Source of the DNA: Mesorhizobium sp. M00.F.Ca.ET.216.01.1.1 | GTDB lineage: Bacteria > Pseudomonadota > Alphaproteobacteria > Rhizobiales > Rhizobiaceae | DNA length: 64,000 nt | Direction: 5' to 3' | Assembly (NCBI RefSeq): GCF_004010325.2 | Contig: NZ_SADR02000011.1 | Coordinates: forward strand, 154,597-218,596 | Shown here: piece by piece, positions 18,183 to 27,673 of the stretch | Position numbering within the stretch: position 1 is the stretch's first letter | Layout of the letters: each line of letters opens with the position of its first letter | The notes under the pieces: generated by a model | Told to the model about the DNA's origin: nothing | Databases searched by the model: none | Seen by the model: the letters and a program-made list of their open reading frames with translations, nothing else | Translations under genes and position numbers: made by a program

Positions 18183-18222
18183 ATTGACGATCTGCCTCTT
18201 CCAACCCTGAGTCAACAAATTC

Positions 18223-18236
18223 TTGGAGCGCTCCAA
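18223..18236. promoter_or_regulatory. LacI-type operator, copy 2
   Basis: A second identical copy of TTGGAGCGCTCCAA, 54 bases (about five helical turns) from copy 1 and 37 bases upstream of the LacI start codon. The spacing permits looping by one regulator tetramer or side-by-side dimers and implies autoregulation. Confidence 0.8.
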
Positions 18237-18273
18237 AAAATGGGCTAACTGAACGGAAAATGAGGAATCGCAA

Positions 18274-19323
18274 ATGCCAACCCTAGCCGATGTCGGCAAA
18301 GCCGCCGGGGTTTCCCGGGGGACAGTTTCCAATGTCTTCAACCGGCCGGAACTGGTGAGGCCTGAATTGCGCCAGCGCGTCGAAGCGGCTGCGCGAGCGC
18401 TCGGATTTGGCGGCCCCGATCCGAAAGGACGATTGCTGCGCCACGGCAAGTTCAATTCCATCGGGTTCATGCCGCCTGGTGCCTACGCCATCGCCGACGT
18501 GATGAGAAGTCCCTATGGCCGCGAGTTGGTGCTAGGCGTTTCGCTCGCCTGCGACGAGGCAGGAGTGACGCTCAGCCTTGTAAACGGCACCGACAATACG
18601 CGCATTGCCAGTATCCGCGAGGCCCTGGTTGACGGCTTCATTCTTGGTCACAGCGCCGACATCGGCCTCATAACCTCGGCGCAACGACGGCGCCTCCCCT
18701 TTGTCATTCTCGAAAGCGATGCAGGCCCCGACATCAATTCGATAAAGATCGACGGCAGAAGTGGCGCGGTTGCAGCCGTCCGGCATCTGACAGGGCTGGG
18801 ACATCGGCATTTTGCCATCCTGTCCGTGCGCCGGACTTCTGGCCCTCCGATCGTCCATATGCCCGGACAGGCGAAGCGCCCGCTTCTAGCCGGCTTCTCG
18901 CTCGACGACGAAAGGCTCGACGGCTTCAGACAGGGTTTGACGGAGGCGAATTTGTCGATCGATGATGTCCCGATCATCGAGACAACGCCAGGGGATCCGT
19001 CTGCCGGAGCGATGGTGTTCGACTGTGTGCCGGAGGCGACCGCAATCCTGACCATGTCGGATTGGCAGGCGATCACAATACTCGACGAGGCGGTTCGTCG
19101 CGGTATAGACGTGCCGGGCCATGTATCGGTCATTGGCTTCGATGGCACTGCTGAATCTGCACGCACCACGCCGCCGATGACGACTGTGGCGCAAGACGTG
19201 ATCGGAAAAGGCCGGCTTGCTGCCCGCATGATTCTTGACAACGCAGCACCCCGGCAGATCGTCCTGCCCGTAGAATTGGTGGTTCGGGCATCCACAGCTG
19301 CGCCGAGGGCAAAAATCCGCTGA
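18274..19323 (+). CDS. LacI family transcriptional regulator
   Basis: A 349-residue repressor. The N-terminal helix-turn-helix MPTLADVGKAAGVSRGTVSN and the hinge helix (about residues 45-58) are followed by a periplasmic-binding-protein-like sensor domain ending in VSVIGFDGTAESARTTPPMTTV, typical of the family. GAGGA lies seven bases before the ATG. It faces the MoaF-like and membrane-protein genes, and the two palindromes between them are its predicted sites. The effector, probably a sugar or sugar-derived molecule, is unknown. Confidence 0.92.
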   Translation: MPTLADVGKAAGVSRGTVSNVFNRPELVRPELRQRVEAAARALGFGGPDPKGRLLRHGKFNSIGFMPPGAYAIADVMRSPYGRELVLGVSLACDEAGVTLSLVNGTDNTRIASIREALVDGFILGHSADIGLITSAQRRRLPFVILESDAGPDINSIKIDGRSGAVAAVRHLTGLGHRHFAILSVRRTSGPPIVHMPGQAKRPLLAGFSLDDERLDGFRQGLTEANLSIDDVPIIETTPGDPSAGAMVFDCVPEATAILTMSDWQAITILDEAVRRGIDVPGHVSVIGFDGTAESARTTPPMTTVAQDVIGKGRLAARMILDNAAPRQIVLPVELVVRASTAAPRAKIR

Positions 19324-19454
19324 ACGGACGGGCACGCGTCGCCTGGGCCTTGGCGCTTTTCGCTGGTTTATGACAATAATCTGTGGTTGTAGCGCTTTGC
19401 AGTCCGGCAAAAAATCCCCGGCTTTTCCCCTTGTTCGAAGGAGTATTCGATAAA

Positions 19455-20900
19455 ATGGCGAATGAAAACTGGCCCGTTTACGGTGAAATCACCGGCCCTG
19501 TCGTGATGATCGGCTTCGGCTCGATCGGACGGGGAACGCTGCCGCTGATCGAACGCCATTTCAAGTTCGACAAGTCGCGCATGACGGTCATTGACCCGCG
19601 CGACACCGACCGCAGGCTGCTGGACGAGCGCGGCATCACCTTCATGCAGGATGCGGTGACCAAGAAGAACTACAAGAAGCTGCTGACGCCGCTTTTGACC
19701 AAAGGTAGTGGCCAGGGTTTCTGCGTCAACCTGTCGGTCGATACCTCTTCGCTCGAACTGATGAAGCTCTGCCGCAAGCTCGGCGTGCTCTATGTCGATA
19801 CGGTGGTCGAGCCGTGGCTCGGCTTCTATTTCGACAAAACGGCCGACAACGCTTCACGCACCAACTATGCGCTGCGCGAGACCGTGCGCGAGGAGATCGA
19901 GAAGAACCCGGGCGGCACCACGGCGATCTCGTGCTGCGGCGCCAACCCAGGCATGGTTTCGTGGTTCGTCAAGCAGGCGCTGGTCAACTTGGCCACCGAT
20001 CTTGGGCTGGAGTTTTCCGAGCCCGCCCAAACTGATCGCGAGGGCTGGGCCAGACTGATGAAGAAGGCCGGCGTGAAAGGTATCCACATCGCCGAGCGCG
20101 ACACCCAGCGCACCAAGAAGCCGAAGCCGATGGACGTGTTCTGGAACACCTGGTCGGTCGAAGGCTTCATCTCGGAAGGGCTACAGCCGGCCGAACTCGG
20201 CTGGGGCACGCACGAAGAGTGGATGCCGAAGAACGCCAGGCAGCACATGTATGGCTCGAAGGCGGCGATCTATCTGGAGCAGCCGGGTGCCAACACGCGT
20301 GTGCGCACATGGTGCCCGACGCCCGGCCCGCAATACGGCTTCCTAGTGACGCACAACGAGGCGATTTCGATCGCCGACTTCTTCACCCTGCGCGGCAAGA
20401 AGGGCAAGGTGCAATACCGCCCGACCTGCCATTACGCTTACCATCCCTGCAACGACGCGGTGCTGTCGCTGCACGAGATGTTCGGCGCCGCCGGCAAGGC
20501 GCAAACCGTGCACCACGTGCTCGACGAGAACGAACTGGTCGATGGTCTCGACGAACTCGGCGTGCTGCTCTACGGCCACGACAAGAACGCCTACTGGTAT
20601 GGTTCGCAGCTATCGCTTGCGGAGGCGCGCAAGCTGGCGCCTTACCAGAACGCCACCGGTATGCAGGTCACCTCCGCCGTGCTGGCCGGCATGGTATGGG
20701 CGCTGGAAAATCCCGAGGCCGGCATCGTCGAGACCGACGAGATGGACTACAAGCGCTGCCTGGACGTGCAGAGCCCCTATCTCGGGCCGGTCAAGGGCTA
20801 CTATACCGACTGGACGCCGCTTGATAATCGCCCGGGCCTTTTCCCCGAGGATCTCGACAAAAACGACCCGTGGCAATTCCGCAACATCCTCGTGCGATAG
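19455..20900 (+). CDS. hss: Homospermidine synthase
   Basis: A 481-residue protein, the normal length. The N-terminal Rossmann motif VVMIGFGSIGRGTLP binds NAD+; downstream landmarks include VDTVVEPWLGFYFD, GANPGMVSWFVKQAL, and a C-terminal GYYTDWTPLDNRPGLFPEDL-like block. It condenses putrescine units (or putrescine with spermidine) to sym-homospermidine, a main polyamine of rhizobia. The ATG at 19455 follows AAGGAG at twelve bases. It is monocistronic in appearance. Confidence 0.95.
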   Translation: MANENWPVYGEITGPVVMIGFGSIGRGTLPLIERHFKFDKSRMTVIDPRDTDRRLLDERGITFMQDAVTKKNYKKLLTPLLTKGSGQGFCVNLSVDTSSLELMKLCRKLGVLYVDTVVEPWLGFYFDKTADNASRTNYALRETVREEIEKNPGGTTAISCCGANPGMVSWFVKQALVNLATDLGLEFSEPAQTDREGWARLMKKAGVKGIHIAERDTQRTKKPKPMDVFWNTWSVEGFISEGLQPAELGWGTHEEWMPKNARQHMYGSKAAIYLEQPGANTRVRTWCPTPGPQYGFLVTHNEAISIADFFTLRGKKGKVQYRPTCHYAYHPCNDAVLSLHEMFGAAGKAQTVHHVLDENELVDGLDELGVLLYGHDKNAYWYGSQLSLAEARKLAPYQNATGMQVTSAVLAGMVWALENPEAGIVETDEMDYKRCLDVQSPYLGPVKGYYTDWTPLDNRPGLFPEDLDKNDPWQFRNILVR

Positions 20901-20929
20901 CACCTCTGCCAATAGGCCCCACCGCCTTG

Positions 20930-20954
20930 CAATCGCCCGGAAATCGGGCGATTG
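20930..20954. repeat. Perfect 10-bp hairpin between hss and the Omp10-like gene
   Basis: CAATCGCCCG and CGGGCGATTG pair perfectly around a five-base loop. No T tract follows on either strand, so it is not a classical terminator. It lies 32 bases upstream of the lipoprotein start and may protect the hss 3' end or structure the next leader. Confidence 0.45.
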
Positions 20955-20985
20955 AAGAGCTGCGGACTGAGGAGAGGATTTTCAG

Positions 20986-21363
20986 ATGGTGATTGCGCGC
21001 AAAGTTCTTTCTATGGGCCTGGCGGGCGCCCTTGCGACGATGCTCGCTGCCTGCGCGACCAGCGGCCCGGGCGAGCCGCCGGGAGCGGCGGCGCCTACAG
21101 GGGTCGAAGGCTCCTGGCTCAACGCTGAAGGCAACGCAGTCTCGACATTGAACGGCGGAAAATTCACGACCGTTTCTGCCGAAACCGGCGAGAAGTTTGC
21201 AGATGGCAGCTATACCAAGACCGGAACCACCTCGGTCGCGATCAACGGCACATCGCTGATCCGGCAGCAGCCGATCAGCTTCAATTGCCTGCTGGTATCC
21301 ACCAGCCAGCTCAACTGCACCAGCGCGACCGGCCAGAACTTCGTGCTGACCAGACGCGTCTGA
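20986..21363 (+). CDS. omp10: Omp10-like outer-membrane lipoprotein (AprI/Inh-type fold)
   Basis: A 125-residue lipoprotein with lipobox LAAC (Cys at about residue 23). The mature part has VEGSWLNAEGN, STLNGGKF, and the NCLLVSTSQLNCTS segment with two Cys that likely form a disulfide, ending FVLTRR. This closely follows Brucella Omp10 as I recall it, including the paired Cys and the terminal TRR. Brucella Omp10 is an outer-membrane lipoprotein of unclear function. GGAGAGG provides the ribosome site and a strong terminator follows. Confidence 0.82.
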   Translation: MVIARKVLSMGLAGALATMLAACATSGPGEPPGAAAPTGVEGSWLNAEGNAVSTLNGGKFTTVSAETGEKFADGSYTKTGTTSVAINGTSLIRQQPISFNCLLVSTSQLNCTSATGQNFVLTRRV

Positions 21364-21388
21364 ACCAACCGGCATCCGCTTTATCGAG

Positions 21389-21419
21389 GGACGGCGGCTT
21401 GTGGCCGCCGTCCTTTTTT
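21389..21419 (+). terminator. Rho-independent terminator of the Omp10-like gene
   Basis: A ten-base-pair perfect stem (GGACGGCGGC / GCCGCCGTCC) with a five-base loop is followed directly by six T residues. Confidence 0.9.
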
Positions 21420-21553
21420 GCGCCGGCAAAGTCCAACCCGATTTCTGCTTGCATCCGCCAAAACAGGGTGTGAACATGGTCTTGAGAGGGCTGTTACATT
21501 CCAGTCAAGCAAGAGCGTTAAACGCCTCTGGTCAGGTCATCTGGGAGACAAAA

Positions 21554-23596
21554 ATGAAAAAGATCGCCGCCATTGCCGCGCTGTCGGCATCCACGCTTGG
21601 CCTGTCGGCCGGAGCATCCTTTGCCGACTACACACTGAACATATTGCACATCAACGACTGGCACAGCCGCATCGAAAGCAACAATAAATACGAGTCGACC
21701 TGTTCGGCCGAGGAGGAAACCAAGGGCGAGTGCATCGGCGGCGCGGGGCGGCTGGTCACGGCAATCGCCCAGGAGCGCAAAAAGCTCGAAGGCCAAAACC
21801 TGCTGCTGCTCAGCGCCGGCGACAATTTCCAGGGCTCGCTCTTCTACATCACCTACAAGGGCAAGACCGAAGGCGAATTCCTCAACCAGATGAAGTTCGA
21901 CGCCATGGAGCTCGGCAACCATGAGTTCGACGATGGCGAAAGTGCGTTGGCGCCGTTCCTGGACATGATCCAGTTTCCGGTGCTTGGCGCCAATGTGAAG
22001 GCCAACGACCAATCCAAGCTTGGCGATCGGGTCAAGCCCTCGATCGTGCTCGAAGTCGGCGGCCAGAAGATCGGCATCGTCGGCGCCGTCACCAACGACA
22101 CGCCGGAGCTCGCCTCCCCCGGCCCGAACATCAACATCGAGGACGATGTCAAGTCGATTACCGCCGAGGTCGAGAAGCTGAAGGGACAAGGCATCAACAA
22201 GATCATCGCCGTCACCCATATCGGTTACAAGCGCGAACGCGACGTCATTGCGAAAATTCCGGGTATCGACGTGGTGGTCGGCGGCCACAGCCATTCGCTG
22301 CTGTCCAACACCGATCCCAAGGCGGAAGGCCCCTATCCGACGATGGTCGACAATCCGGACGGCTACAAGGTGCCGGTTGTCCAGGCAGCGTCCTATTCGA
22401 AATATCTCGGCGAGTTCAAGGTCGTGTTCGACGACAACGGCGTCGTCAAGCAGGCCAGCGGCGACCCGATCCATCTCGATAAGTCGATCACGCCCGACCC
22501 AGCCGTGCTCGCCCGGATCAAGGAGCTTGGCGCGCCGATCGAGGCCTTGAAGAACAAGGAAGTCGCCGAGACCACCAAGCCGATCGATGGCAGCCGCGAC
22601 AATTGCCGCGCCCGCGAGTGCGAGATGGGCAATCTCGTCTCCGACGCCGTCCTCGATCGCGTCAAGGACCAGGGTGTGGAGATCGTCATCTCGAATGGCG
22701 GCGGCCTGCGCGCCTCGATCGACCAGGGCACCGTCACCATGGGCGAGGTGCTGACGGTGCTGCCGTTCCAGAACACGGTGGCGACCTTCCAGATTTCCGG
22801 CAAGGATCTGATCGCCGGGCTGGAAAACGGCCTCAGCCAGCTCGAGGACGGCGCTGGACGCTTCCCGCAGGTCGCCGGCCTGAAATATTCATTCGACAAG
22901 TCGGCTGTGCCCAATGCGGGCCGAGTCAAGTCGGTCGAGGTGATGGAAGGCGGCGCCTGGACCCCGCTCAATCCCGACAAGGACTACCTGGTCGCTACCA
23001 ACAACTATGTGCGCCAGGGCGGCGACGGCTACAAGGTCTTCGCCGAAAAGGCGAAGAACGCCTATGATTACGGTCCAGGCCTCGAACAGGTGGTCGCCGA
23101 CTATCTTGGCGCGCACCGGCCCTACACGCCGAAGCTCGATGGCCGCATCACCGAGATCGCCACAACCACTGCAGCGGCCCCGGCCGCGCAACCGGCCAAG
23201 CCGACAGCAGCAGCACCCGCCGAACCGGCGATGCCCGCGTTGCCAGACGGCTCGGGCAATATCGCCCAGACGCCGCCGATCGTTCCGGCGGAACCCGCGC
23301 CGGCGACGCCTGCACCTGCCGAGCCCGCAAAACCGGCCGAGCCTACAAAACCGGCCGAGGCGGCGCCTGCAACACCCGCCCCGGCCCCACCCGCCCCAGC
23401 GGAACCGGCCAAGCCGGCTGAGGCCGCACCAGCCGAAAGCAGCCACGTCATCGTCGCCGGCGATACCTTCTGGGACCTGGCAAAGAAGGCCTATGGCGAC
23501 GGCACCAAGTGGAAAATGATCTCCGACGCCAACAAGGCCTACGAGCCGCGCCGGCTCCCCATCGGCGCGACCCTGACCATCCCAGCGGCGAAGTAA
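21554..23596 (+). CDS. Periplasmic metallophosphatase / 5'-nucleotidase with C-terminal LysM domain
   Basis: A 680-residue exported protein starting at ATG 21554 (GGGAG seven bases upstream) with a signal peptide ending ASFA near residue 24. The metallophosphoesterase domain carries LHINDWHSR, SAGDNFQGS, LGNHEFDDG, THIGYKRE and GGHSHS, the full set of dimetal ligands. The 5'-nucleotidase C-terminal domain has NLVSDAVLDR and NGGGLRASIDQG. A Pro/Ala linker of about 90 residues follows, then a LysM repeat (VIVAGDTFWDLAKKAYGDG). It likely dephosphorylates nucleotides in the periplasm, held to peptidoglycan by LysM. Confidence 0.9.
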   Translation: MKKIAAIAALSASTLGLSAGASFADYTLNILHINDWHSRIESNNKYESTCSAEEETKGECIGGAGRLVTAIAQERKKLEGQNLLLLSAGDNFQGSLFYITYKGKTEGEFLNQMKFDAMELGNHEFDDGESALAPFLDMIQFPVLGANVKANDQSKLGDRVKPSIVLEVGGQKIGIVGAVTNDTPELASPGPNINIEDDVKSITAEVEKLKGQGINKIIAVTHIGYKRERDVIAKIPGIDVVVGGHSHSLLSNTDPKAEGPYPTMVDNPDGYKVPVVQAASYSKYLGEFKVVFDDNGVVKQASGDPIHLDKSITPDPAVLARIKELGAPIEALKNKEVAETTKPIDGSRDNCRARECEMGNLVSDAVLDRVKDQGVEIVISNGGGLRASIDQGTVTMGEVLTVLPFQNTVATFQISGKDLIAGLENGLSQLEDGAGRFPQVAGLKYSFDKSAVPNAGRVKSVEVMEGGAWTPLNPDKDYLVATNNYVRQGGDGYKVFAEKAKNAYDYGPGLEQVVADYLGAHRPYTPKLDGRITEIATTTAAAPAAQPAKPTAAAPAEPAMPALPDGSGNIAQTPPIVPAEPAPATPAPAEPAKPAEPTKPAEAAPATPAPAPPAPAEPAKPAEAAPAESSHVIVAGDTFWDLAKKAYGDGTKWKMISDANKAYEPRRLPIGATLTIPAAK

Positions 23597-23614
23597 TTCG
23601 CTTCCTCAGCGCTG

Positions 23615-23647
23615 AAACCCGTCTGGGGCAACCGGGCGGGTTTTCTG
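23615..23647 (+). terminator. Possible terminator after the 5'-nucleotidase gene
   Basis: AAACCCG (23615-23621) pairs with CGGGTTT (23637-23643) across a 15-base loop, ending in four T residues. The large loop makes it weaker than the other terminators here. Confidence 0.5.
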
Positions 23648-23770
23648 CTTTCGAGTTATTAGAGATAAGGTGCGGCCAGACGTTGCATTGAAAACCGGCG
23701 CCACATCGTTAGAGCAAAGATGCTCCAGGATCGGTATATCCTGGTTTCCGCGCTGTATCCGGAGACCCCT

Positions 23771-24835
23771 ATGACCCTTTCCAGCCCTGTCGATGGCAAA
23801 GCCGCGAAGGCTCGCGGCCCGTTGCCGGCGGGACATATGCCGGCCAAGACTGGCAAGGTCGGCATCATGCTGGTCAATCTCGGCACCCCCGACGGCACCG
23901 ACTTCAAGCCGATGTGGCGTTACCTCAGGGAATTCCTCTCCGATCCGCGCGTCATCGAGCTCAACAAGGCGATCTGGTATCCGATCCTCTACGGCCTTGT
24001 TCTCACCACCCGGCCCAAGAAGTCCGGCGCCAACTACGCCAGGATCTGGAACCGCGAACGCAACGAATCACCGCTGTGCACCTACACCCGCGCCCAGGGC
24101 GAAAAGCTTGGCAAGGCGCTCAGTGACCTTCCCGATGTCGTGGTCGACTGGGCTATGCGCTATGGCAATCCCTCGACCGAGAGCGTGGCCAAAAGGCTGG
24201 TCGAACAAGGCTGCGACCGCATCCTTTCGTTCCCGCTCTATCCGCAATATTCGGCGACCACCACCGCGACCGCCAACGACCAGCTGTTCCGCGCGCTGAT
24301 GAAGATGCGGCGAGCACCTGCTATCCGTAGTGTGCCGCCCTACTATGACGAGCCGGTCTATATCGATGCGCTCGCCCATTCGATCGAAAAGCACCTGGCA
24401 AGCCTCGACTTCGAGCCCGAGGTGGTCATCGCCTCCTATCACGGCATCCCGAAACCCTATTCCGACAAGGGCGACCCCTATCAGGCCCATTGCCTCGAGA
24501 CGACGCAGCGGCTGCGCGAAAGGCTCGGCTGGAGCGACACGAAGCTGATCACCACCTTCCAGTCGCGTTTCGGTGCGCAGGAATGGCTACAGCCCTACAC
24601 CGACAAGACGGTCGAGAAACTCGGGCATGAGGGCGTGAAGTCGATCGCCATCGTCAACCCCGGCTTTTCCGTCGATTGCATCGAGACACTGGACGAAATC
24701 GGCAGGGAGGCGGCCGAGACCTTCCATCACGCCGGCGGCGAGAAATTCGCACATATCCCTTGCCTCAACGACAGCGCCGAAGGCATGGCGGTGATCGAGG
24801 CGATGGTGCGGCGCGAGCTGTCGGGCTGGGTTTGA
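23771..24835 (+). CDS. hemH: Ferrochelatase
   Basis: A 354-residue protein, normal for proteobacterial HemH. Landmarks: VNLGTPDGT near the N-terminus, SFPLYPQYSATTTA, VIASYHGIPKPY with the catalytic His, TFQSRFGAQEWLQPYTD, and NPGFSVDCIETLDEI with the conserved Cys and Glu. It inserts ferrous iron into protoporphyrin IX, the last step of heme synthesis. The ATG at 23771 has CGGAG seven bases upstream. No iron-responsive box could be placed with confidence upstream. Confidence 0.95.
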   Translation: MTLSSPVDGKAAKARGPLPAGHMPAKTGKVGIMLVNLGTPDGTDFKPMWRYLREFLSDPRVIELNKAIWYPILYGLVLTTRPKKSGANYARIWNRERNESPLCTYTRAQGEKLGKALSDLPDVVVDWAMRYGNPSTESVAKRLVEQGCDRILSFPLYPQYSATTTATANDQLFRALMKMRRAPAIRSVPPYYDEPVYIDALAHSIEKHLASLDFEPEVVIASYHGIPKPYSDKGDPYQAHCLETTQRLRERLGWSDTKLITTFQSRFGAQEWLQPYTDKTVEKLGHEGVKSIAIVNPGFSVDCIETLDEIGREAAETFHHAGGEKFAHIPCLNDSAEGMAVIEAMVRRELSGWV

Positions 24836-24984
24836 AATAAAACCGCGAGCGTTGCTGGCTCGGCTGGTCTATGCACTGCCAATACGCGATCACCTGATTG
24901 TAACATTTCTGAAACACACTTAAGTGTTTTGTGGGGTCAGTTGCGCGGAAACGCCTGCGTGGCCGGCGTTTGAGGGAGAGCCAA

Positions 24985-25938
24985 ATGGATTTCAGTGGTT
25001 TCGATATCGCGATTCTTGTTCTTGTCGCTCTTGTCGTGCTCGTGCTGTTCAAAGGCATCAGGACAATCCCGCAAGGTTTTAATTATACCGTCGAACGTTT
25101 TGGCCGTTACACCAAGACATTGAGCCCTGGCCTCAACCTGATCGTGCCGTTCGTCGATCGCGTCGGCGCCAAGATGAATATGATGGAGCAGGTGCTCGAC
25201 GTCCCGACGCAGGAAATCATTACCCGCGACAACGCCATCGTCGCCGTCGACGGCATCGCCTTCTACCAGGTGCTCAACGCGGCGCAGGCGGCCTATCAGG
25301 TCGCCGGCCTCGAGAACGCCATCCTCAACCTGACGATGACCAACATCCGCACCGTCATGGGCTCGATGGACCTCGACGAGCTTCTGTCCAACCGCGACGC
25401 AATCAACGAGCGCCTGCTGCGCGTCGTCGACGAGGCAGCACACCCCTGGGGCATCAAGATAACCCGCGTCGAGATCAAGGACATCAATCCGCCGGCCAAC
25501 CTCGTCGAATCGATGGGCCGCCAGATGATGGCCGAACGCAACAAGCGCGCGCAGATCCTCGCCGCCGAAGGCCTCAAGCAATCGCAGATCCTGGAAGCGG
25601 AAGGCCGCAAGGAAGCCGCGTTCCGCGACGCCGAAGCGCGCGAACGTTCGGCCGAGGCCGAGGCACGCGCCACGCAGGTCGTGTCGGACGCGATCGCCAA
25701 GGGCGACGTTCAGGCGCTCAACTACTTCGTCGCCCAAAAATACACCGAAGCGCTGGGCAAAATCGGCATGGCAGGAAATTCGAAGATCGTTCTGATGCCT
25801 TTCGAGGCATCGTCGCTGATCGGCTCGCTCGGCGGCATCGGCGAGATCGCCAAAGAGATCTTCAAAGGCGACGGCTCAGCCGCCGGCCCGCAACGGCAGG
25901 CGGCACGCCCGCCGGTGGTTCGCCCCAGCGAGACCTGA
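24985..25938 (+). CDS. SPFH/Band 7 (stomatin-like) membrane protein, QmcA type
   Basis: A 317-residue protein starting at ATG 24985 with GAGGGAGAG upstream. One N-terminal membrane helix (residues 5-24) is followed by an SPFH domain ([22 protein letters not shown] to about residue 190), an Ala/Glu-rich coiled coil (about 195-245), and a C-terminal [20 protein letters not shown] segment. These proteins form large ring assemblies at the inner membrane and organise lipid microdomains and proteolysis. The NfeD partner follows 23 bases downstream, the classic pairing. Confidence 0.92.
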   Translation: MDFSGFDIAILVLVALVVLVLFKGIRTIPQGFNYTVERFGRYTKTLSPGLNLIVPFVDRVGAKMNMMEQVLDVPTQEIITRDNAIVAVDGIAFYQVLNAAQAAYQVAGLENAILNLTMTNIRTVMGSMDLDELLSNRDAINERLLRVVDEAAHPWGIKITRVEIKDINPPANLVESMGRQMMAERNKRAQILAAEGLKQSQILEAEGRKEAAFRDAEARERSAEAEARATQVVSDAIAKGDVQALNYFVAQKYTEALGKIGMAGNSKIVLMPFEASSLIGSLGGIGEIAKEIFKGDGSAAGPQRQAARPPVVRPSET

Positions 25939-25961
25939 TGCCTCTGGAGTAGGTGGGCACT

Positions 25962-26426
25962 ATGATTGACCGCATCATTTCCGAGCTTGGCCCGTGGAAC
26001 TGGATGGTTCTTGGCTTCATCCTGCTGGTGATGGAGGTTATCGCGCCAGGCGTCTTCATGTTGTGGATCGGCATCGCCGCCCTGCTGATCGGCGCGGTCT
26101 CGCTACTGATCTGGGATGCCGGTTTCTGGACTTGGCAGGTCCAGGTTCTCGCCTTTCTGGCGCTGTCGCTGGTTTCGGCCTTTGTCGGCAAGAAGTTGGT
26201 CGGCGGGCGCCATGACGTGACCGACCAGCCACTGCTCAACCGCCGCGGCGCACAGATGATTGGCCGGATGGCGACGCTTGCCGAGCCGATCAAGGACGGC
26301 CGTGGCCGCATCCGCCTCGGCGACACGCTGTGGCGTGTTTCCGGTCCCGACCTGCCGGCCGGTACGCAAGTGCGGGTGACGGGCGCCGCCGAGACCGATC
26401 TGGAACTGAGGGTCGAGGCGGTCTAG
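25962..26426 (+). CDS. NfeD family membrane protein
   Basis: A 154-residue protein; ATG 25962 is chosen over GTG 25953 because AGGTGG is then well spaced. Three hydrophobic helices (residues about 10-75) include MVLGFILLVMEVIAPGVFM, and the C-terminal OB-fold domain has LLNRRGAQMIGRMATL and the GDTLWRVSGPDLPAG segment. NfeD proteins work with SPFH proteins in membrane-domain quality control, which fits the adjacent gene. It ends at a RIME-like repeat. Confidence 0.9.
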   Translation: MIDRIISELGPWNWMVLGFILLVMEVIAPGVFMLWIGIAALLIGAVSLLIWDAGFWTWQVQVLAFLALSLVSAFVGKKLVGGRHDVTDQPLLNRRGAQMIGRMATLAEPIKDGRGRIRLGDTLWRVSGPDLPAGTQVRVTGAAETDLELRVEAV

Positions 26427-26428
26427 GA

Positions 26429-26500
26429 GCATTTTGCAGCCAGGTGGAATCACTTGGCGTCGCAGAAATGCGGCTAAAACAAACAGATAGAGCGGGATGC
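26429..26500. repeat. RIME-like palindromic intergenic repeat
   Basis: GCATTT at 26429 pairs with AAATGC ending at 26471. Inside, GCCAGGTG and CACTTGGC form a hairpin with one G-T pair, and an AAACAAACAGATAGAGCGGG tail follows. I recall this module as common in Mesorhizobium spacers. It lies between the convergent NfeD and kdsD genes. Confidence 0.6.
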
Positions 26501-26530
26501 CAAGTTCATCCCTTTCGAGGCGGAAAAGAG

Positions 26531-27532
26531 TTATGCCGCGCCGATGCGCAGCAGGTCGTGCAGATGGACAAGCCCGACCGGCTGACTACCCTCGACCACC
26601 ATCAGGCTGGTGATGGCTGACGTGTTGATGGTCTGCAGCGCCGTCGCCACCAGCGTGTCCGGCCTGGCCGTTTTCGGCCCCCGGGTCATCACCTCATCAA
26701 CGCTCATCTCCAAAAGATTGCTGCCGATGTGGCGTCTGATGTCGCCGTCGGTGATGATGCCTATAAGCGCACCGTCGCCAGCCGTGATCGCCACGCAACC
26801 GAACCCCTTGCGCGACAATTCGAGGATCGCCTCGCGCATTCCTGTGCCCGTAGACACCAGCGGCAGCCTGTCGCCGACATGCATGATGTCGCGGATCTGC
26901 GTCAGGTTGGCGCCGAGTTGGCCGCCGGGATGGAAGGTACGGAAATGGTCCGGCGTAAAGCCCCGTGCTTCGAGCAAGGCAATGGCCAGCGCATCGCCCA
27001 TCACCAGTTGCAGCAGCGTCGACGTCGTCGGCGCAAGGCCGTGCGGACAGGCTTCTGGCGCGCGCGGCAGCAGAAGCACCACATCAGCCTTGCGCGCCAG
27101 CGCCGACGTTTCTCCGGCAGTGACGGCGATCAGCGGGATCGAGAAACGCCTGGAATAGGCGATGATGCCTTTGAGTTCCAGGCTTTCGCCAGACCACGAC
27201 AAGGCGATGATGGCATCGTCCCTGGCGATCATGCCGAGGTCGCCATGATTGGCTTCGGCAGAATGGACAAAGAAAGCCGGCGTGCCGGTCGAGGCAAGCG
27301 TCGCCGCGATCTTGGAACCGATATGACCGCTCTTGCCGACCCCGGTGACGATGACGCGGCCATCGATCCGCGACACCATGTCGACGGCCCGCGCGAACGG
27401 TTCGGCCAGTCCGTTTTCGAGCGCGGCGGCCAGCTCTGCGATGCCGGCCTGTTCGGTCGCCACCGTCCTGAGCGCCGAGGCGATCGAAGCCTGCCTGTCC
27501 AGCGGCTTCTTTTCTGGGGATCCCGCATGCAT
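26531..27532 (-). CDS. kdsD: Arabinose-5-phosphate isomerase, KpsF/GutQ family
   Basis: A 333-residue protein: a SIS sugar-isomerase domain (TGVGKSGHIGSKIAATL near residues 64-80, the HSAEANHGDLGM catalytic His region, and LSWSGES) followed by two CBS domains (DIMHVGDRLP and VMTRGPKTARP). It converts ribulose-5-phosphate to arabinose-5-phosphate, the first step to KDO of lipopolysaccharide. The ATG at 27532 has no strong ribosome site. It is divergent from the beta-barrel gene. Confidence 0.92.
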   Translation of the reverse strand: MHAGSPEKKPLDRQASIASALRTVATEQAGIAELAAALENGLAEPFARAVDMVSRIDGRVIVTGVGKSGHIGSKIAATLASTGTPAFFVHSAEANHGDLGMIARDDAIIALSWSGESLELKGIIAYSRRFSIPLIAVTAGETSALARKADVVLLLPRAPEACPHGLAPTTSTLLQLVMGDALAIALLEARGFTPDHFRTFHPGGQLGANLTQIRDIMHVGDRLPLVSTGTGMREAILELSRKGFGCVAITAGDGALIGIITDGDIRRHIGSNLLEMSVDEVMTRGPKTARPDTLVATALQTINTSAITSLMVVEGSQPVGLVHLHDLLRIGAA

Positions 27533-27673
27533 GGCTGATGCGATTAGCGCTTTGCCGCCCGGCTGTCCAACGGAATTGCCAACCTGAAGGACTGAGAGGC
27601 AGCGGCCTCAACCGTCCGTTAACCATCCCCATTTACGGTTCGGTAAGTATGGCGCGCCTGCGCCGCGCAAGCA

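Noticed and set aside
23650..23770. Iron-responsive (Irr/RirA) box upstream of hemH
   Set aside because: No sequence in this spacer matches a box well enough to call.
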